The position numbers and the translations under genes were made by a program. This document shows, piece by piece, positions 9,003-18,167 of a stretch of 64,000 nt of DNA. The stretch covers positions 1 through 64,000 of the forward strand of contig NZ_JANL01000022.1 of NCBI RefSeq assembly GCF_000585255.1, written 5' to 3'. How positions within the stretch are numbered: position 1 is the first letter of the stretch; each line of letters begins with the position of its first letter. The notes below the pieces were generated by a model. It did not search any database. It was not told where the DNA came from and saw only the letters and a program-made list of their open reading frames with translations. The DNA is from Alkalibacterium sp. AK22 (GTDB lineage: Bacteria; Bacillota; Bacilli; Lactobacillales; Carnobacteriaceae_A).

Positions 9003-10877
9003 TCAGACCGCCTGTAGCTGCTGGTCAGGCGTCTGGAACTGTGAGTTGTAAAGATCGGCGTAAAAGCCGTCCAGTTCAATCAGTTCATCGTGATTACCCG
9101 TTTCAATCACATCACCATGATTCATGACAATAATCTTGTCCGCACCCCGGATAGTGGACAGGCGGTGGGCGACAACAAAACTGGTACGGTTTTTCAGCAG
9201 ATTTTCCATCGCTGCCTGTATCAGTACTTCAGTCCGCGTATCTACCGATGAAGTAGCCTCATCCAGAATCAAAATCTCAGGATCAGCCAAAAAGGCCCGG
9301 GCAATGGTAATGAGCTGCCTCTGACCCTGAGAAATATTGCTTCCTTCCTCATTCAGAACAGTATTGTAACCATCCGGCAGACGTCGGACAAATTCATCCA
9401 CATGAGCAGCTTTGGCAGCACTTAGAATCTTATCATCGGTCTGCTGGTCGGGACTGTGCGCTCCATAGGCAATGTTGTCCCAGATTGTCCCGTTGAACAG
9501 CCAGGTATCCTGAAGGACCATTGAAAAGCGACTTCTCAGCTCACTCCGGTCAATATCCCTGACATCTGTCCCCTCATAGCGGATGCTTCCACCTTTGACA
9601 TCATAGAAACGCTCAAGGAGATTGATCAGTGTAGATTTTCCGGCTCCTGTTGGCCCGACAACAGCAATCATTTCCCCATCTCTGACAGTTAAATTAAAAT
9701 CGGTCATCAGCAGCTCATCTTCCGGCTTGTTTCCGTAGCCAAACTGGACATGCTCAAATTCGATTTTATAGGGTGACTGTAGATTCGGTCTCATACTCGA
9801 AGCTGTATCGACCATTTTTTCTTCATCCAGTATTTCAAATATGCGTTCACAGGATGCAATCGTCACCTGAACAGTATTCGCCAGGTTGGCAATTTCTCTG
9901 ACCGGCTGGGAAAACTGATTCACGTACTGGATAAAAGCCTGCACATTACCCAATGATACTGTTCCGTTCGCCACACCGATTCCTCCGACAATGGCAACAC
10001 CAAAGTAGCCAAGGTCCCTGGAAAAACTGACCAGTGGCATCATAATGCCTGATAGAAACTGAGCCTTCCAGGAAGCCCTGTTGAGCGTGGCACTCTGTTC
10101 CTCAAATTTTCGGATTTCATCTTCCTCCCGATTATACGTCTTGACGATAGTATGGCCGGAGAAGGTCTCTTCCACTTGATCGTTCAATACGCCCAGTTCT
10201 TTCTGCTGACGCGAGAACTGTTTCTGTGACTTGGGCGCAACCCAGGCAATCAGAAGAAAACTGATGGGAACCGTGACAATCGTGACTAAAGTTAATCGGA
10301 CATCGATGATGAACATTACAGTCAGCACTGTTACAAACTGAACGATACTCATGATGAACTGAGACAAGGACTGCTGAAGTGTATTGGCAATTTGATCCAT
10401 ATCATTGATTGCTCGCGACATGATATCTCCGTTGGAATGAGTATCGTAATATTCGATTGGCAACTGCGACATCTTGTCTTTCAAATCTTTCCGCATGTCA
10501 TAAACAGTTTTTTGCGCAATCCGGGCAGTAATAAACTGCTGGAAGTACTGGAAGACAGCCTGAGTGACATAGACCACACCAACAATAATCAAAATATTAC
10601 GGATATAGTCAAAATCGATTGGAAAGACGTCTACCGACTCCCCCGCTTCTCGCAACGCATTCCCTTCCTGAATCCCCCGGTAAATTTCAGTTGTTGCTCT
10701 CCCTAGAATATGCGGCGCCTGGGTTGCCATGATCGTAGCTGCAATTACCAGCAGCAAAGTCAGGGCCAGTCCCCAGAAACGAGTGGACATGTAACGGACC
10801 AGCCGGAAGGTGGTTCCCCAAAAGTCTTTAGCTTTTTTAGCTTTCATATGGGCAGCACTTTTAGTCTGATTTTTCAT
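9003..10877 (-). CDS. Heterodimeric ABC multidrug exporter, subunit B (TMD-NBD fusion)
   Basis: Half transporter of the LmrD/BmrD/YheH type: six N-terminal membrane helices (about residues 30-330) and a C-terminal ATPase. Visible motifs: Walker A VVGPTGAGKSTLINLL, signature NISQGQRQLITIARA (Q in place of the usual LSGGQ glycine pattern), Walker B ILILDEATSSVDTRTE with the canonical catalytic Glu, and the H-loop VVAHRLSTI. 624 aa, with a basic N-terminal extension. Start overlaps the stop of the partner gene, with AAAGGAGAGG before it. The partner has a degenerate site, so this subunit likely supplies the catalytically active half. Confidence 0.92.
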   Translation of the reverse strand: MKNQTKSAAHMKAKKAKDFWGTTFRLVRYMSTRFWGLALTLLLVIAATIMATQAPHILGRATTEIYRGIQEGNALREAGESVDVFPIDFDYIRNILIIVGVVYVTQAVFQYFQQFITARIAQKTVYDMRKDLKDKMSQLPIEYYDTHSNGDIMSRAINDMDQIANTLQQSLSQFIMSIVQFVTVLTVMFIIDVRLTLVTIVTVPISFLLIAWVAPKSQKQFSRQQKELGVLNDQVEETFSGHTIVKTYNREEDEIRKFEEQSATLNRASWKAQFLSGIMMPLVSFSRDLGYFGVAIVGGIGVANGTVSLGNVQAFIQYVNQFSQPVREIANLANTVQVTIASCERIFEILDEEKMVDTASSMRPNLQSPYKIEFEHVQFGYGNKPEDELLMTDFNLTVRDGEMIAVVGPTGAGKSTLINLLERFYDVKGGSIRYEGTDVRDIDRSELRSRFSMVLQDTWLFNGTIWDNIAYGAHSPDQQTDDKILSAAKAAHVDEFVRRLPDGYNTVLNEEGSNISQGQRQLITIARAFLADPEILILDEATSSVDTRTEVLIQAAMENLLKNRTSFVVAHRLSTIRGADKIIVMNHGDVIETGNHDELIELDGFYADLYNSQFQTPDQQLQAV

Positions 10878-12598
10878 TAAATATCCTCTCCTTTCATCTG
10901 AGAATCGATAATTTCTTTATAGATACGATTTGAACGTTTCAGCTCATCATGCGTTCCTTTACCGACCATTTTGCCGTTGTCCAGTACAATAATCTGATCT
11001 GCATCAACGACTGTACTGATCCGCTGGGCAATAATTACAACGGCAGAATCCTGAGTTTTTGGCTTAAGTGCCTCGCGGAGTCTGGCATCCGTCTTGAAGT
11101 CCAGAGCCGAAAAGGAATCGTCAAAAATGAGAATATCTGCTTTTGTGACTAATGCACGGGCAATGCTGAGCCGCTGTCTTTGACCACCTGAAAAATTCCC
11201 TCCACCTTGCTCTACTCTGGCATCAAGTCCATCAGTTAAACTGGAAACAAAGTCTTCTCCCTGAGCGATTTCCAGGGCTTCCCATATCTCCTCGTCAGTC
11301 GCTTCCGGACGCCCGTATTTTAGGTTTTCACGTATAGTTCCTGAAAAGAGCAAGGCTTTTTGAGGAGCAAAACCAATCAGCTGGCGCAGGGCACCTTGCT
11401 TGACATCCCGAATGTCGATGCCATTCACCTTAATCGATCCGCTTTCGATGTCGTACAGCCTGGGAATCAGGTTGGCCAGCGTTGTCTTCCCGGAGCCTGT
11501 CCCCCCGATTATCGCCAGACGCTCTCCTTTGTTAAGCGTAAAGTCAATTGATTCCAGTGCCAGCTTTTCGGCATTGGGATAACGGTAGTTGACCTGATCA
11601 AAAGTCAATGAGACCCGGTCTGTTCCTTTAAGATCTTGAGGTGCTCTAGGATCCTTAATAATATTTGGTGTATTTAAGACTTCCAGCACTCTTTCCGCTG
11701 CAATCTGGCCTCTTGGCAGGAAGAACAGCACGAAGGACACCATCATGATTCCAAGCATGATCTGCATGGCGTAGGTCATGAAGGCAACCAGGTTCCCCAC
11801 CTGCATATTGCCTGTACTAATGAACTGAGCTCCAAACCAGGTGATCAAAATGTTGGTGACACTCACAGCCAGGACCATTGAAGGCATGACAAACGCCAGA
11901 ATCGTATGGGCTCTGATTGATGTCTCCGCAAAATCCCAGTTAGCACCGTCAAACCGTTCTTTCTCGTATTCATCTTTGTTGAAGGCCCGGATTACACGAA
12001 TACCCGTCAGACCCTCTCTGAAAACCCGATTAAGCTTGTCGGTCTTTTTCTGAAGTGACTTGAAAACCGGGCTGGTCTTGCGCATGATCAGCACGAGCAG
12101 CCCGACCAGAACAGGCATGGAGATGAGAAATACAAAGGCCAGATCAGGCTCTCTAGTAAAAGCCATAATACCTGCACCAATCATCAGAAAAGGAGCCAGC
12201 GTCATAATACGGATCACCATCATCATCACAAACTGAATCTGCATGATATCATTGGTCGTACGGGTGATTAATGTGGAAGTCCCAAATTTATCCAGCTCTT
12301 CATTGGTAAAATAGGACACCATTCTGAACATTTTACGCCTAATGGTATCACCCAGACCTTGAGACTCCATAGCACCGTAGTAAACATTAAGTATGGCTGA
12401 AATAATCGTCAAGAAGGTAAACCCGAGCATAATCACTCCCGTTCGAATAATATAATCAATGTCTCCTTCGGCTACTCCAAAGTCTATGATATTGGCCGTG
12501 ATGGTTGGGAGGGCAAGCATCCCGACCACTTGCAGAGCCATAAAGACAAGGCTTAAAGCCACCCTCCACGGATTCATCCATTTTGCTAATTTAAACAT
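10877..12598 (-). CDS. Heterodimeric ABC multidrug exporter, subunit A (TMD-NBD fusion)
   Basis: Partner half transporter (LmrC/BmrC/YheI type), 573 aa: six membrane helices then an NBD with Walker A IIGGTGSGKTTLANLI, signature NFSGGQRQRLSIARAL and Walker B ILIFDDSFSALDFKTD. The residue after the Walker B Asp is Asp instead of Glu, the hallmark of the degenerate nucleotide site in heterodimeric exporters (inference from the family). Begins 2 nt after the tetR stop and overlaps the next ABC gene, so the three genes form one operon. Confidence 0.92.
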   Translation of the reverse strand: MFKLAKWMNPWRVALSLVFMALQVVGMLALPTITANIIDFGVAEGDIDYIIRTGVIMLGFTFLTIISAILNVYYGAMESQGLGDTIRRKMFRMVSYFTNEELDKFGTSTLITRTTNDIMQIQFVMMMVIRIMTLAPFLMIGAGIMAFTREPDLAFVFLISMPVLVGLLVLIMRKTSPVFKSLQKKTDKLNRVFREGLTGIRVIRAFNKDEYEKERFDGANWDFAETSIRAHTILAFVMPSMVLAVSVTNILITWFGAQFISTGNMQVGNLVAFMTYAMQIMLGIMMVSFVLFFLPRGQIAAERVLEVLNTPNIIKDPRAPQDLKGTDRVSLTFDQVNYRYPNAEKLALESIDFTLNKGERLAIIGGTGSGKTTLANLIPRLYDIESGSIKVNGIDIRDVKQGALRQLIGFAPQKALLFSGTIRENLKYGRPEATDEEIWEALEIAQGEDFVSSLTDGLDARVEQGGGNFSGGQRQRLSIARALVTKADILIFDDSFSALDFKTDARLREALKPKTQDSAVVIIAQRISTVVDADQIIVLDNGKMVGKGTHDELKRSNRIYKEIIDSQMKGEDI

Positions 12599-12600
12599 AT

Positions 12601-13242
12601 CTACGCCTCTTTTTCTTCTGTATTTTTGATGCCGTATGTGAACCAGCTCAGGCGCTTCACAAACAGCTGCTGTGTTTCTTTGACTGTCAACTCTTTCCAG
12701 AATCCTTCCATAATCGTATCATTGAGCATACTTAAGATATACCGGAGGATATCAATAAGTTCTTCTTCCGTTTGTACTTTAAGCTGAGAACGGTCCACTA
12801 CATCAATAATACGCTTGCCATCAGGGAGACTGGAACCTTGCTGGCGGGAATGATCAAAGTCCACCCGCGCCTCCTGGTTTATCTGATAGTTCATATGAAG
12901 GTACATATTTTCGAAAAAGCCAAATTTTTCCGATTCCATGATGTATTTGATGTACTTTTCACCAAAAACCTTGTATCCCTCGAAGAAGTCTCCCTCCTTC
13001 TCCTTGAAACTCTTGAACATCAGTTGACGATAATTGTAGCGGAATTTCCCAATGAGGTAAAAATAGAGGTCTTTCTTGTCTTCAAAATACTGGTAAAAGC
13101 TTCCACGTGAAATTTTCGAATTTTTTACTATATTTGAAATAGAGGCATCATTCAGCGACTTGGCTGAAAATTCTTTCATCGCCCCGGCAATTAGGCGTTC
13201 TTTCTTTTCTTCAGACAGATTGAAAAATGTCTGTGAAGGCAT
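12601..13242 (-). CDS. TetR/AcrR family transcriptional regulator
   Basis: 213 aa. N-terminal helix-turn-helix (about 10-55: ERLIAGAMKEFSAKSLNDASISNIVKNSKISRGSFYQYFEDKKDLY) and a helical ligand domain. First gene of the operon with the two ABC exporter genes, so most likely their drug-sensing repressor. Three in-frame ATGs are possible; 13242 is preferred because AAAGGA stands 9 nt upstream of it, whereas it abuts the ATG at 13251. Two palindromic operators overlap its promoter (see 13276-13322). Confidence 0.9.
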   Translation of the reverse strand: MPSQTFFNLSEEKKERLIAGAMKEFSAKSLNDASISNIVKNSKISRGSFYQYFEDKKDLYFYLIGKFRYNYRQLMFKSFKEKEGDFFEGYKVFGEKYIKYIMESEKFGFFENMYLHMNYQINQEARVDFDHSRQQGSSLPDGKRIIDVVDRSQLKVQTEEELIDILRYILSMLNDTIMEGFWKELTVKETQQLFVKRLSWFTYGIKNTEEKEA

Positions 13243-13272
13243 TGAATCCATTCCTTTCTCTGGTGCCACTGA

Positions 13273-13322
13273 TTATGACAAGTTGTCATAACTATTATAT
13301 GTGACAATGTGTCATAACGCAA
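13273..13322 (-). promoter_or_regulatory. tetR-ABC promoter with two TetR-type operators
   Basis: Minus-strand promoter TTGCGT (13317-13322) - 17 nt - TATAAT (13294-13299). Two copies of TGACA-N3-TGTCA: one inside the 17-nt spacer (13302-13314), one immediately downstream of the -10 (13276-13288), centres 26 bp apart. The downstream copy extends to a 9+1+9 perfect palindrome, TTATGACAA-G-TTGTCATAA (13273-13291). Positions are ideal for autorepression. Confidence 0.75.
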
Positions 13323-13324
13323 CA

Positions 13325-13366
13325 CTAAAATAAGTCTGCCGATCTCAATCAGCTGACTTATTTTTA
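13325..13366. terminator. AT-rich terminator between the AI-2E gene and tetR
   Basis: Stem AAATAAGTC/GACTTATTT with short T runs on both strands. It follows the tetR promoter region on one side, but on the minus strand it lies upstream of the AI-2E gene end at 13370 and would terminate that gene. Confidence 0.5.
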
Positions 13367-13369
13367 GCG

Positions 13370-14572
13370 TTACTCCCTGTCCTTGACTTTGACAAGAGCT
13401 TCTTTAGTATTGATTGGGCTTTCGTCAGGATTATACCAGCCTGAATATTCCCGGTACCAGTCAAACAGCATCGACACGACAATCTTGACAATAGCATAGC
13501 CAGGGATACCGAAAACAACACCTAACAGTCCGAAAAGCCGACCTCCAATTAAAATAATAAAAATAATATTAACAGGATGTATTTTCAAAGTGTTCCCAAT
13601 AATCTGAGGTGAGATGATTCTATTTTCTAAAATCTGCTCAACACCAAAAACAATCAGCACTTTGACTAGCATCAACGGAGAGTGGACAACTGCGATGATC
13701 AGTGCCGGAATGCTGGCTACAAAAGATCCAAGATAAGGAATCAGGTTCAGTACACCCGCAAATATACCAAGAGTAAGGGCAAAATCCAGGCCAACTATTG
13801 AAAAGCCAATCCAGAAAATCAATCCGACTGATGCCGCTACAATCAGCTGTCCTCTCACATAAAAACTGACTTGCTTGTTTATTTCTGAAAACATTTCACT
13901 TGCTCGAGGGCGCGCCTGAATGGGTACATATTTGATAAGTAAAGGCGGCACTTTTTTTCCATCTTTTAAAAGATAATACAGTACAAACGGCATAGTGAAG
14001 AGTGTGATAAAGACCTGCGTCACAGTGCCGATGAAACTGCCAATCCCTCCTACAGTCATATTGAATAATGATGACGACTGATTGGTCAGCGTATCAAGAA
14101 CTGTCGTATCTCCCAACTGATCCATAAAATCCGTAAACGCACCCGTATTCAGCAGACTGTCGAGCTGCAGCATCAAATTATTCCAGTAAGTCGGCCAGGC
14201 TTCGACCAAAGTTTCCAACTGGTCCTGTATGATTGGAACGATAAAATTCATCCCAGCTATCACCGTAAGAATCAGTAGACTGAACATAAAAGCTATAGCC
14301 GTCACTCTGGAAAACCGTTTGCGCTCAAGCCAGTCGATAACGGGATTGAAAAGATAGTAAAAAATAACGGCGAAAATAAGTGGTGGTCCGACGATGCCAA
14401 GAATAATACCCATCGGCCTAAAAATAAAGCTGACCCGTGTGAGCACGTATATATTGAGAAACAGCAGCAGTGTAATGACTAGAATTGAGACGACCCGGTT
14501 ATTAATGACTCGCTTCCAAAGCCAGGTCCGGCTCCACTGGCTGGTTCTTTTATCATAAGATTCAGGATCCAT
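13370..14572 (-). CDS. AI-2E family transporter (PerM/YdbI-like membrane protein)
   Basis: 400 aa integral membrane protein with about eight hydrophobic segments, ending in a basic cytoplasmic tail. The central and C-terminal segments (FAGVLNLIPYLGSFVASIPALI and LENRIISPQIIGNTLKIHPVNIIFIILIGGRLFGLLGVVFGIPGYAI) are the hallmark of the AI-2E/PerM family. Members have been linked to autoinducer-2 export or to Na+/H+ antiport; which applies here cannot be read from the sequence. Monocistronic; start supported by AAAGGGG upstream. Confidence 0.85.
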   Translation of the reverse strand: MDPESYDKRTSQWSRTWLWKRVINNRVVSILVITLLLFLNIYVLTRVSFIFRPMGIILGIVGPPLIFAVIFYYLFNPVIDWLERKRFSRVTAIAFMFSLLILTVIAGMNFIVPIIQDQLETLVEAWPTYWNNLMLQLDSLLNTGAFTDFMDQLGDTTVLDTLTNQSSSLFNMTVGGIGSFIGTVTQVFITLFTMPFVLYYLLKDGKKVPPLLIKYVPIQARPRASEMFSEINKQVSFYVRGQLIVAASVGLIFWIGFSIVGLDFALTLGIFAGVLNLIPYLGSFVASIPALIIAVVHSPLMLVKVLIVFGVEQILENRIISPQIIGNTLKIHPVNIIFIILIGGRLFGLLGVVFGIPGYAIVKIVVSMLFDWYREYSGWYNPDESPINTKEALVKVKDRE

Positions 14573-14660
14573 TTTCTTTCCCCTTTCTAAAGCTTTCAGC
14601 TATATTTTAGCATAATATGCCGGGGTTACATGGGGAAAAAGCTCCTGATCAGCGATTTGC

Positions 14661-14690
14661 TTTCAAAGCTCTCTTCTGTTTTGTTATACT
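14661..14690 (+). promoter_or_regulatory. Promoter of the 6-phosphogluconolactonase gene
   Basis: TTTCAA - 18 nt - TATACT, about 37 bp before the start codon, with AGAAGGAGG in between. Confidence 0.5.
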
Positions 14691-14726
14691 TGTTGAGCAA
14701 GAACAAAAATAGAAGGAGGCTCCTAG

Positions 14727-15761
14727 ATGAATCAGACATTACTTCTGGGAACATACACTAAAAGAGAAAGCCAAGGAATCTACAGTATCGATCTGAATGA
14801 GCAGGCAGGAAAACTGACCGGACTGCAGCATGCGGTAACAGTCAGCGGCCCTACTTATATTGACGGCAATGCCGACTACTCTCTACTTTTTTCAATCATA
14901 AAAGGTGAAGACTGTAACGGAGGGATTGCATCCTACACAAAAAATGATAAGGGAGCGTTCGTTAAGGTGGACGAATGGCTTCAGGAAGGTGCACCGCCCT
15001 GCTATGTCGCTTATGATGCGGACCGGCAACTGGTTTACTTGGCGAACTACCACAAAGGAGAAGTAGCGGTACTTAAAACCTCTGCCAAAGGAGAATTGAG
15101 TCTGGTCGACCGTTCGGTTCACTCCGGTCAATCTGTCCATCCAAACCAGACTTCACCCCATGCACATTACTTTGATTTGACTCCCGACAAACAGTATCTT
15201 ATTGCCTGTGATCTGGGAACAGATGAAGTCTACACTTACCGCTTGAATGCTGAACAGAAACTGGAACAGGTATCAGTAGAAAAAATTAAACCAGGAACAG
15301 GTCCACGTCATATTACCTTTCACCCAGACGGAAAGCGGGCTTATGTCTTTGGAGAATTGAGCAGTGAAGTACTGGTATTTGAATACAATAGCGAAAGCGG
15401 CGCACTCAACTTGCGTCAGACACTGCCTAGCATTCCCAAGGAGCATACGGGCTTCAATGGGGGCGCTGCCATTCGCGTGACATCCGACGGGAATCACCTC
15501 TACGCTTCCAACCGCGGTCATGACTCTATTGCTTCTTATAGTATTGATGCAAACGGCGAACTGTCGCTGATTGCCTATGTGCCGACAGAAGGCGAAACGC
15601 CTCGTGATTTTAACCTTGATCCGAGCGAAAGGTTTGTTGTTGTCGGTCACCAAGATTCAGACAACCTGACTCTGTTTGAGCGTAACCCTCAGGATGGTTC
15701 ACTTACACTACTTCAAAAGGACGTCTACGCCCCGGAAGTCATTTGTGTCAAGTTCACATAG
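14727..15761 (+). CDS. Lactonase family protein, probable 6-phosphogluconolactonase
   Basis: 344 aa seven-bladed beta-propeller of the YkgB/Pgl (lactonase, cytosolic) family; repeated blade motifs such as SPHAHYFDLTPDKQYLIACDLGTDEVYTYRL and GPRHITFHPDGKRAYVFGELSSEVLVFEY are visible, along with FNGGAAIRVTSDGNHLYASNRGHDSIASY. Expected to hydrolyse 6-phosphogluconolactone in the pentose phosphate pathway. No signal peptide. Stands alone between a promoter and a strong terminator. Confidence 0.85.
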   Translation: MNQTLLLGTYTKRESQGIYSIDLNEQAGKLTGLQHAVTVSGPTYIDGNADYSLLFSIIKGEDCNGGIASYTKNDKGAFVKVDEWLQEGAPPCYVAYDADRQLVYLANYHKGEVAVLKTSAKGELSLVDRSVHSGQSVHPNQTSPHAHYFDLTPDKQYLIACDLGTDEVYTYRLNAEQKLEQVSVEKIKPGTGPRHITFHPDGKRAYVFGELSSEVLVFEYNSESGALNLRQTLPSIPKEHTGFNGGAAIRVTSDGNHLYASNRGHDSIASYSIDANGELSLIAYVPTEGETPRDFNLDPSERFVVVGHQDSDNLTLFERNPQDGSLTLLQKDVYAPEVICVKFT

Positions 15762-15768
15762 TTGTCAG

Positions 15769-15806
15769 ACAGTGAAAAAGAGAGGGAGTCCTCTCTTTTT
15801 CACTGT
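15769..15806 (+). terminator. Terminator after the lactonase gene
   Basis: 17-bp perfect stem with arms ACAGTGAAAAAGAGAGG and CCTCTCTTTTTCACTGT around a 4-nt loop. Confidence 0.8.
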
Positions 15807-15847
15807 TTGCTCTTTGTAAAATAACTCTTAAAAAGGAGCTACTCACA

Positions 15848-16471
15848 ATGCATCATTTCAAAACATCTGAATTATCCAACAAACAACAGTATAAACTGCT
15901 CACAGGTAGTGTGATTCCAAGACCTATTGCCTGGATAACGACCCTCAATGAAGAAGCCGGTATCGTCAACGCTGCTCCTTTCAGTTTTTTCAGCGTCGCT
16001 TCTAACCAGATTCCTCTGCTGACTGTTTCCATTTTAAGAAGTGAAGGAAATCCCAAAGATACAGCAGTCAATCTGCTAAAGCAAAAACAAGCCGTGGTTC
16101 ATATTGTCAACCGCGCTCTGGCGGAAGACATGAATGAAACATCTGCCCCATTGAAACCGGAAGAAAGTGAAATCAACCGAACAAAACTCTCGCTCGTGGA
16201 TAGTTCAAGCGTTTCTGTTCCTGCGATCAAGGAGTCTCTGATTCGTTTTGAAACGACATTATATCAGCATATTCCCATCAAAAATGCTGAAGGAGAAATC
16301 GTTACAGACCACTTCTTGCTGAATGTCACCGATGTTCACTTAGATGACAGTGTATTTGATCCAGAAAAGGAATATATCCTGCCTGAAATATTGAATCCTG
16401 TATCCCGTTTATCTGGTTCCGCTTATTCTGAACTGGGTCCCCTCTTCTCAATTAAGCGCCCGACAAACTAA
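15848..16471 (+). CDS. Flavin reductase family protein (FMN-binding split barrel)
   Basis: 207 aa protein of the DIM6/NTAB flavin-reductase-like family. N-terminal signature KLLTGSVIPRPIAWITTLNEEAGIVNAAPFSFFSVAS binds FMN; DTAVNLLKQKQAVVHIV follows. Such proteins reduce flavins or use FMN in oxidoreductions; the physiological substrate cannot be assigned. Start preceded by AAAAAGGAG at 8 nt. Own terminator shared with the gene opposite. Confidence 0.85.
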   Translation: MHHFKTSELSNKQQYKLLTGSVIPRPIAWITTLNEEAGIVNAAPFSFFSVASNQIPLLTVSILRSEGNPKDTAVNLLKQKQAVVHIVNRALAEDMNETSAPLKPEESEINRTKLSLVDSSSVSVPAIKESLIRFETTLYQHIPIKNAEGEIVTDHFLLNVTDVHLDDSVFDPEKEYILPEILNPVSRLSGSAYSELGPLFSIKRPTN

Positions 16472-16477
16472 ACAGAC

Positions 16478-16516
16478 AAAAAATCCCGGCAGTTAATATC
16501 CTGCCGGGATTTTTTG
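16478..16516. terminator. Bidirectional terminator
   Basis: Perfect 15-bp stem AAAAAATCCCGGCAG/CTGCCGGGATTTTTT with T/A tails on both strands; serves the flavin reductase (plus) and PTS IIA (minus) genes. Confidence 0.9.
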
Positions 16517-16525
16517 TTCAGTGTA

Positions 16526-17032
16526 TTATTTGGCAGTAACCGATCCGATTTCTGCCCCTTTTTCTGTTTCACCCGTCACAGACAGGTCATAGTTTTCTAC
16601 CTGGTCCATATTTGTAAAGACGATAATAACGGTATTTTCCTTACCCGCGGCTTTTAGGCCTTCCAGATCGACCGTTGAAATTTTAGTCTCGGGGGTGATT
16701 GTGTCACCTTCCTTAACCAGTGTATCAAAGGGTCCACCTTCAAGTTCCACTGTATCGATGCCGATGTGGACTAGCACTTCTACGCCGTTGTCGAGCTCTA
16801 GACCGACTGCGTGCTGTGTCGGAAAGACACTCACTACTTTACCGTGTCCTGGTGAATAAATATTTCCGTCACTTGGAACGACACCAAAGCCGTCTCCCAT
16901 CATTTTCTGTGAAAATACGGGATCATCTACTTCATCAATTGGTACAATTTTTCCGTTTACCGGATTGCTGAGCACCGCCTTACTGTCTTTTGGTTCTTTT
17001 CCTTTACCTTTAAGAAAATCAAATACGCCCAT
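16526..17032 (-). CDS. PTS glucose-type EIIA component (free-standing)
   Basis: 168 aa single-domain EIIA-Glc. The phosphorylated His is near 89 in GVEVLVHIGIDTVEL, and the second active-site His near 74 in FPTQHAVGLEL; GDGFGVVPSDGNIYSPGHGKVV is also typical. It takes phosphate from HPr and passes it to a membrane EIICB. As a stand-alone protein it may serve several permeases and, in this phylum, may also have regulatory roles. No PTS permease is adjacent. A basic linker (KGKGKEPKDSK) precedes the domain. Confidence 0.93.
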   Translation of the reverse strand: MGVFDFLKGKGKEPKDSKAVLSNPVNGKIVPIDEVDDPVFSQKMMGDGFGVVPSDGNIYSPGHGKVVSVFPTQHAVGLELDNGVEVLVHIGIDTVELEGGPFDTLVKEGDTITPETKISTVDLEGLKAAGKENTVIIVFTNMDQVENYDLSVTGETEKGAEIGSVTAK

Positions 17033-17248
17033 TTTACTCCCTACTTTCCTGTAATATATAGTTTAATTGTGCAGATATTCTTAAACTACTTTCATAGTTA
17101 ATAATAACACAGAGGCGTACAAACCAAAACCCAAAAGAATTGTAGAAAACAATTCAATTAATTCTGGAACTCTTTACACTGCTTTTGGTATGATGATTAA
17201 GGTGCTTTGTGCACCAGGAGATAAATTTACTGAAAAGGAGTTAACACA

Positions 17249-18070
17249 TTGTTTATAGAAATTATCAAGTCGATCATCCTCGGTGTCGTTCAGGGCATTA
17301 CCGAATGGCTGCCTGTCAGCAGTACCGGTCATATGATCCTGGTAGACGAGTTTCTAATGCTTAATGCCTCTGAGGCCTTCATGGAAATGTTTTTAGTTGT
17401 TATCCAGCTGGCTTCCATTATGGCAGTGGTCCTGCTCTACTTTAAACGACTGAATCCTTTTGACTCTGATAAAGATGAACACCAGAAAAAGGAAACCTGG
17501 CATATATGGAGCAAGGTTGTAGTTGGTATTTTGCCTGCCGGTGTTTTCGGTCTTTTGTTTGAAGATGTCATCAATGACCTGTTTTTCAACTGGATTACTG
17601 TAGCGGTTGCCTTGATTGTATATGGAGTCGCTTTTATACTTATCGAAAAACGAAACGAAGGAAAAATCCCTCAGATCGCGACCTGGGAGCAACTGACTTA
17701 TAAAGTGGCCCTGCTCATTGGGTTTTTCCAGGTCCTGGCACTGATTCCCGGCACCTCCCGCTCAGGCGCAACCATTGTAGGAGCTATCCTGATTGGAACA
17801 GCCCGGCCGATTGCCGCGGAGTATTCCTTTTTCCTTTCGATCCCTGTTATGATGGGGGCAAGCCTGCTGAAAATCATTGGTTTTGGCTTAACATTTACGT
17901 TCGAGGAAATGATGATCCTACTAGTTGGCTGTATCGTATCGTTTGTAGTATCCATCTTTGCCATCAAGTTTTTAATGAACTATATCCGCAAGAACGATTT
18001 CAGTTCCTTCGGCTGGTACCGCATAGCAGTCGGCTTGCTGGTCATAGGCTACTTTGGCCTAATTGGCTGA
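17249..18070 (+). CDS. uppP: Undecaprenyl-diphosphatase
   Basis: Regenerates undecaprenyl phosphate, the lipid carrier for peptidoglycan and other wall polymers; its loss or overproduction alters bacitracin sensitivity (family knowledge). 273 aa with about eight membrane helices and both signature motifs, [20 protein letters not shown] and [18 protein letters not shown]. Start is TTG, decided by AAGGAG eight nt upstream. Single gene. Confidence 0.96.
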   Translation: MFIEIIKSIILGVVQGITEWLPVSSTGHMILVDEFLMLNASEAFMEMFLVVIQLASIMAVVLLYFKRLNPFDSDKDEHQKKETWHIWSKVVVGILPAGVFGLLFEDVINDLFFNWITVAVALIVYGVAFILIEKRNEGKIPQIATWEQLTYKVALLIGFFQVLALIPGTSRSGATIVGAILIGTARPIAAEYSFFLSIPVMMGASLLKIIGFGLTFTFEEMMILLVGCIVSFVVSIFAIKFLMNYIRKNDFSSFGWYRIAVGLLVIGYFGLIG

Positions 18071-18102
18071 CACTAGTCATTTCAAAGGTAACGCGTCCCA
18101 AC

Positions 18103-18148
18103 AAGCAAAGAAAGCCTGATCCTTTTCTGGATCAGGCTTTCTTTGCTT
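18103..18148. terminator. Bidirectional terminator between uppP and glgP
   Basis: Perfect 20-bp stem: arms at 18103-18122 and 18129-18148 with a 6-nt loop. Confidence 0.85.
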
Positions 18149-18167
18149 CATTTTTCAAAAACGTTCT

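Noticed and set aside
8825-9079. 84-codon ORF downstream of the ABC exporter
   Set aside because: Overlaps the exporter 3' end in another frame and crosses the terminator; no RBS.
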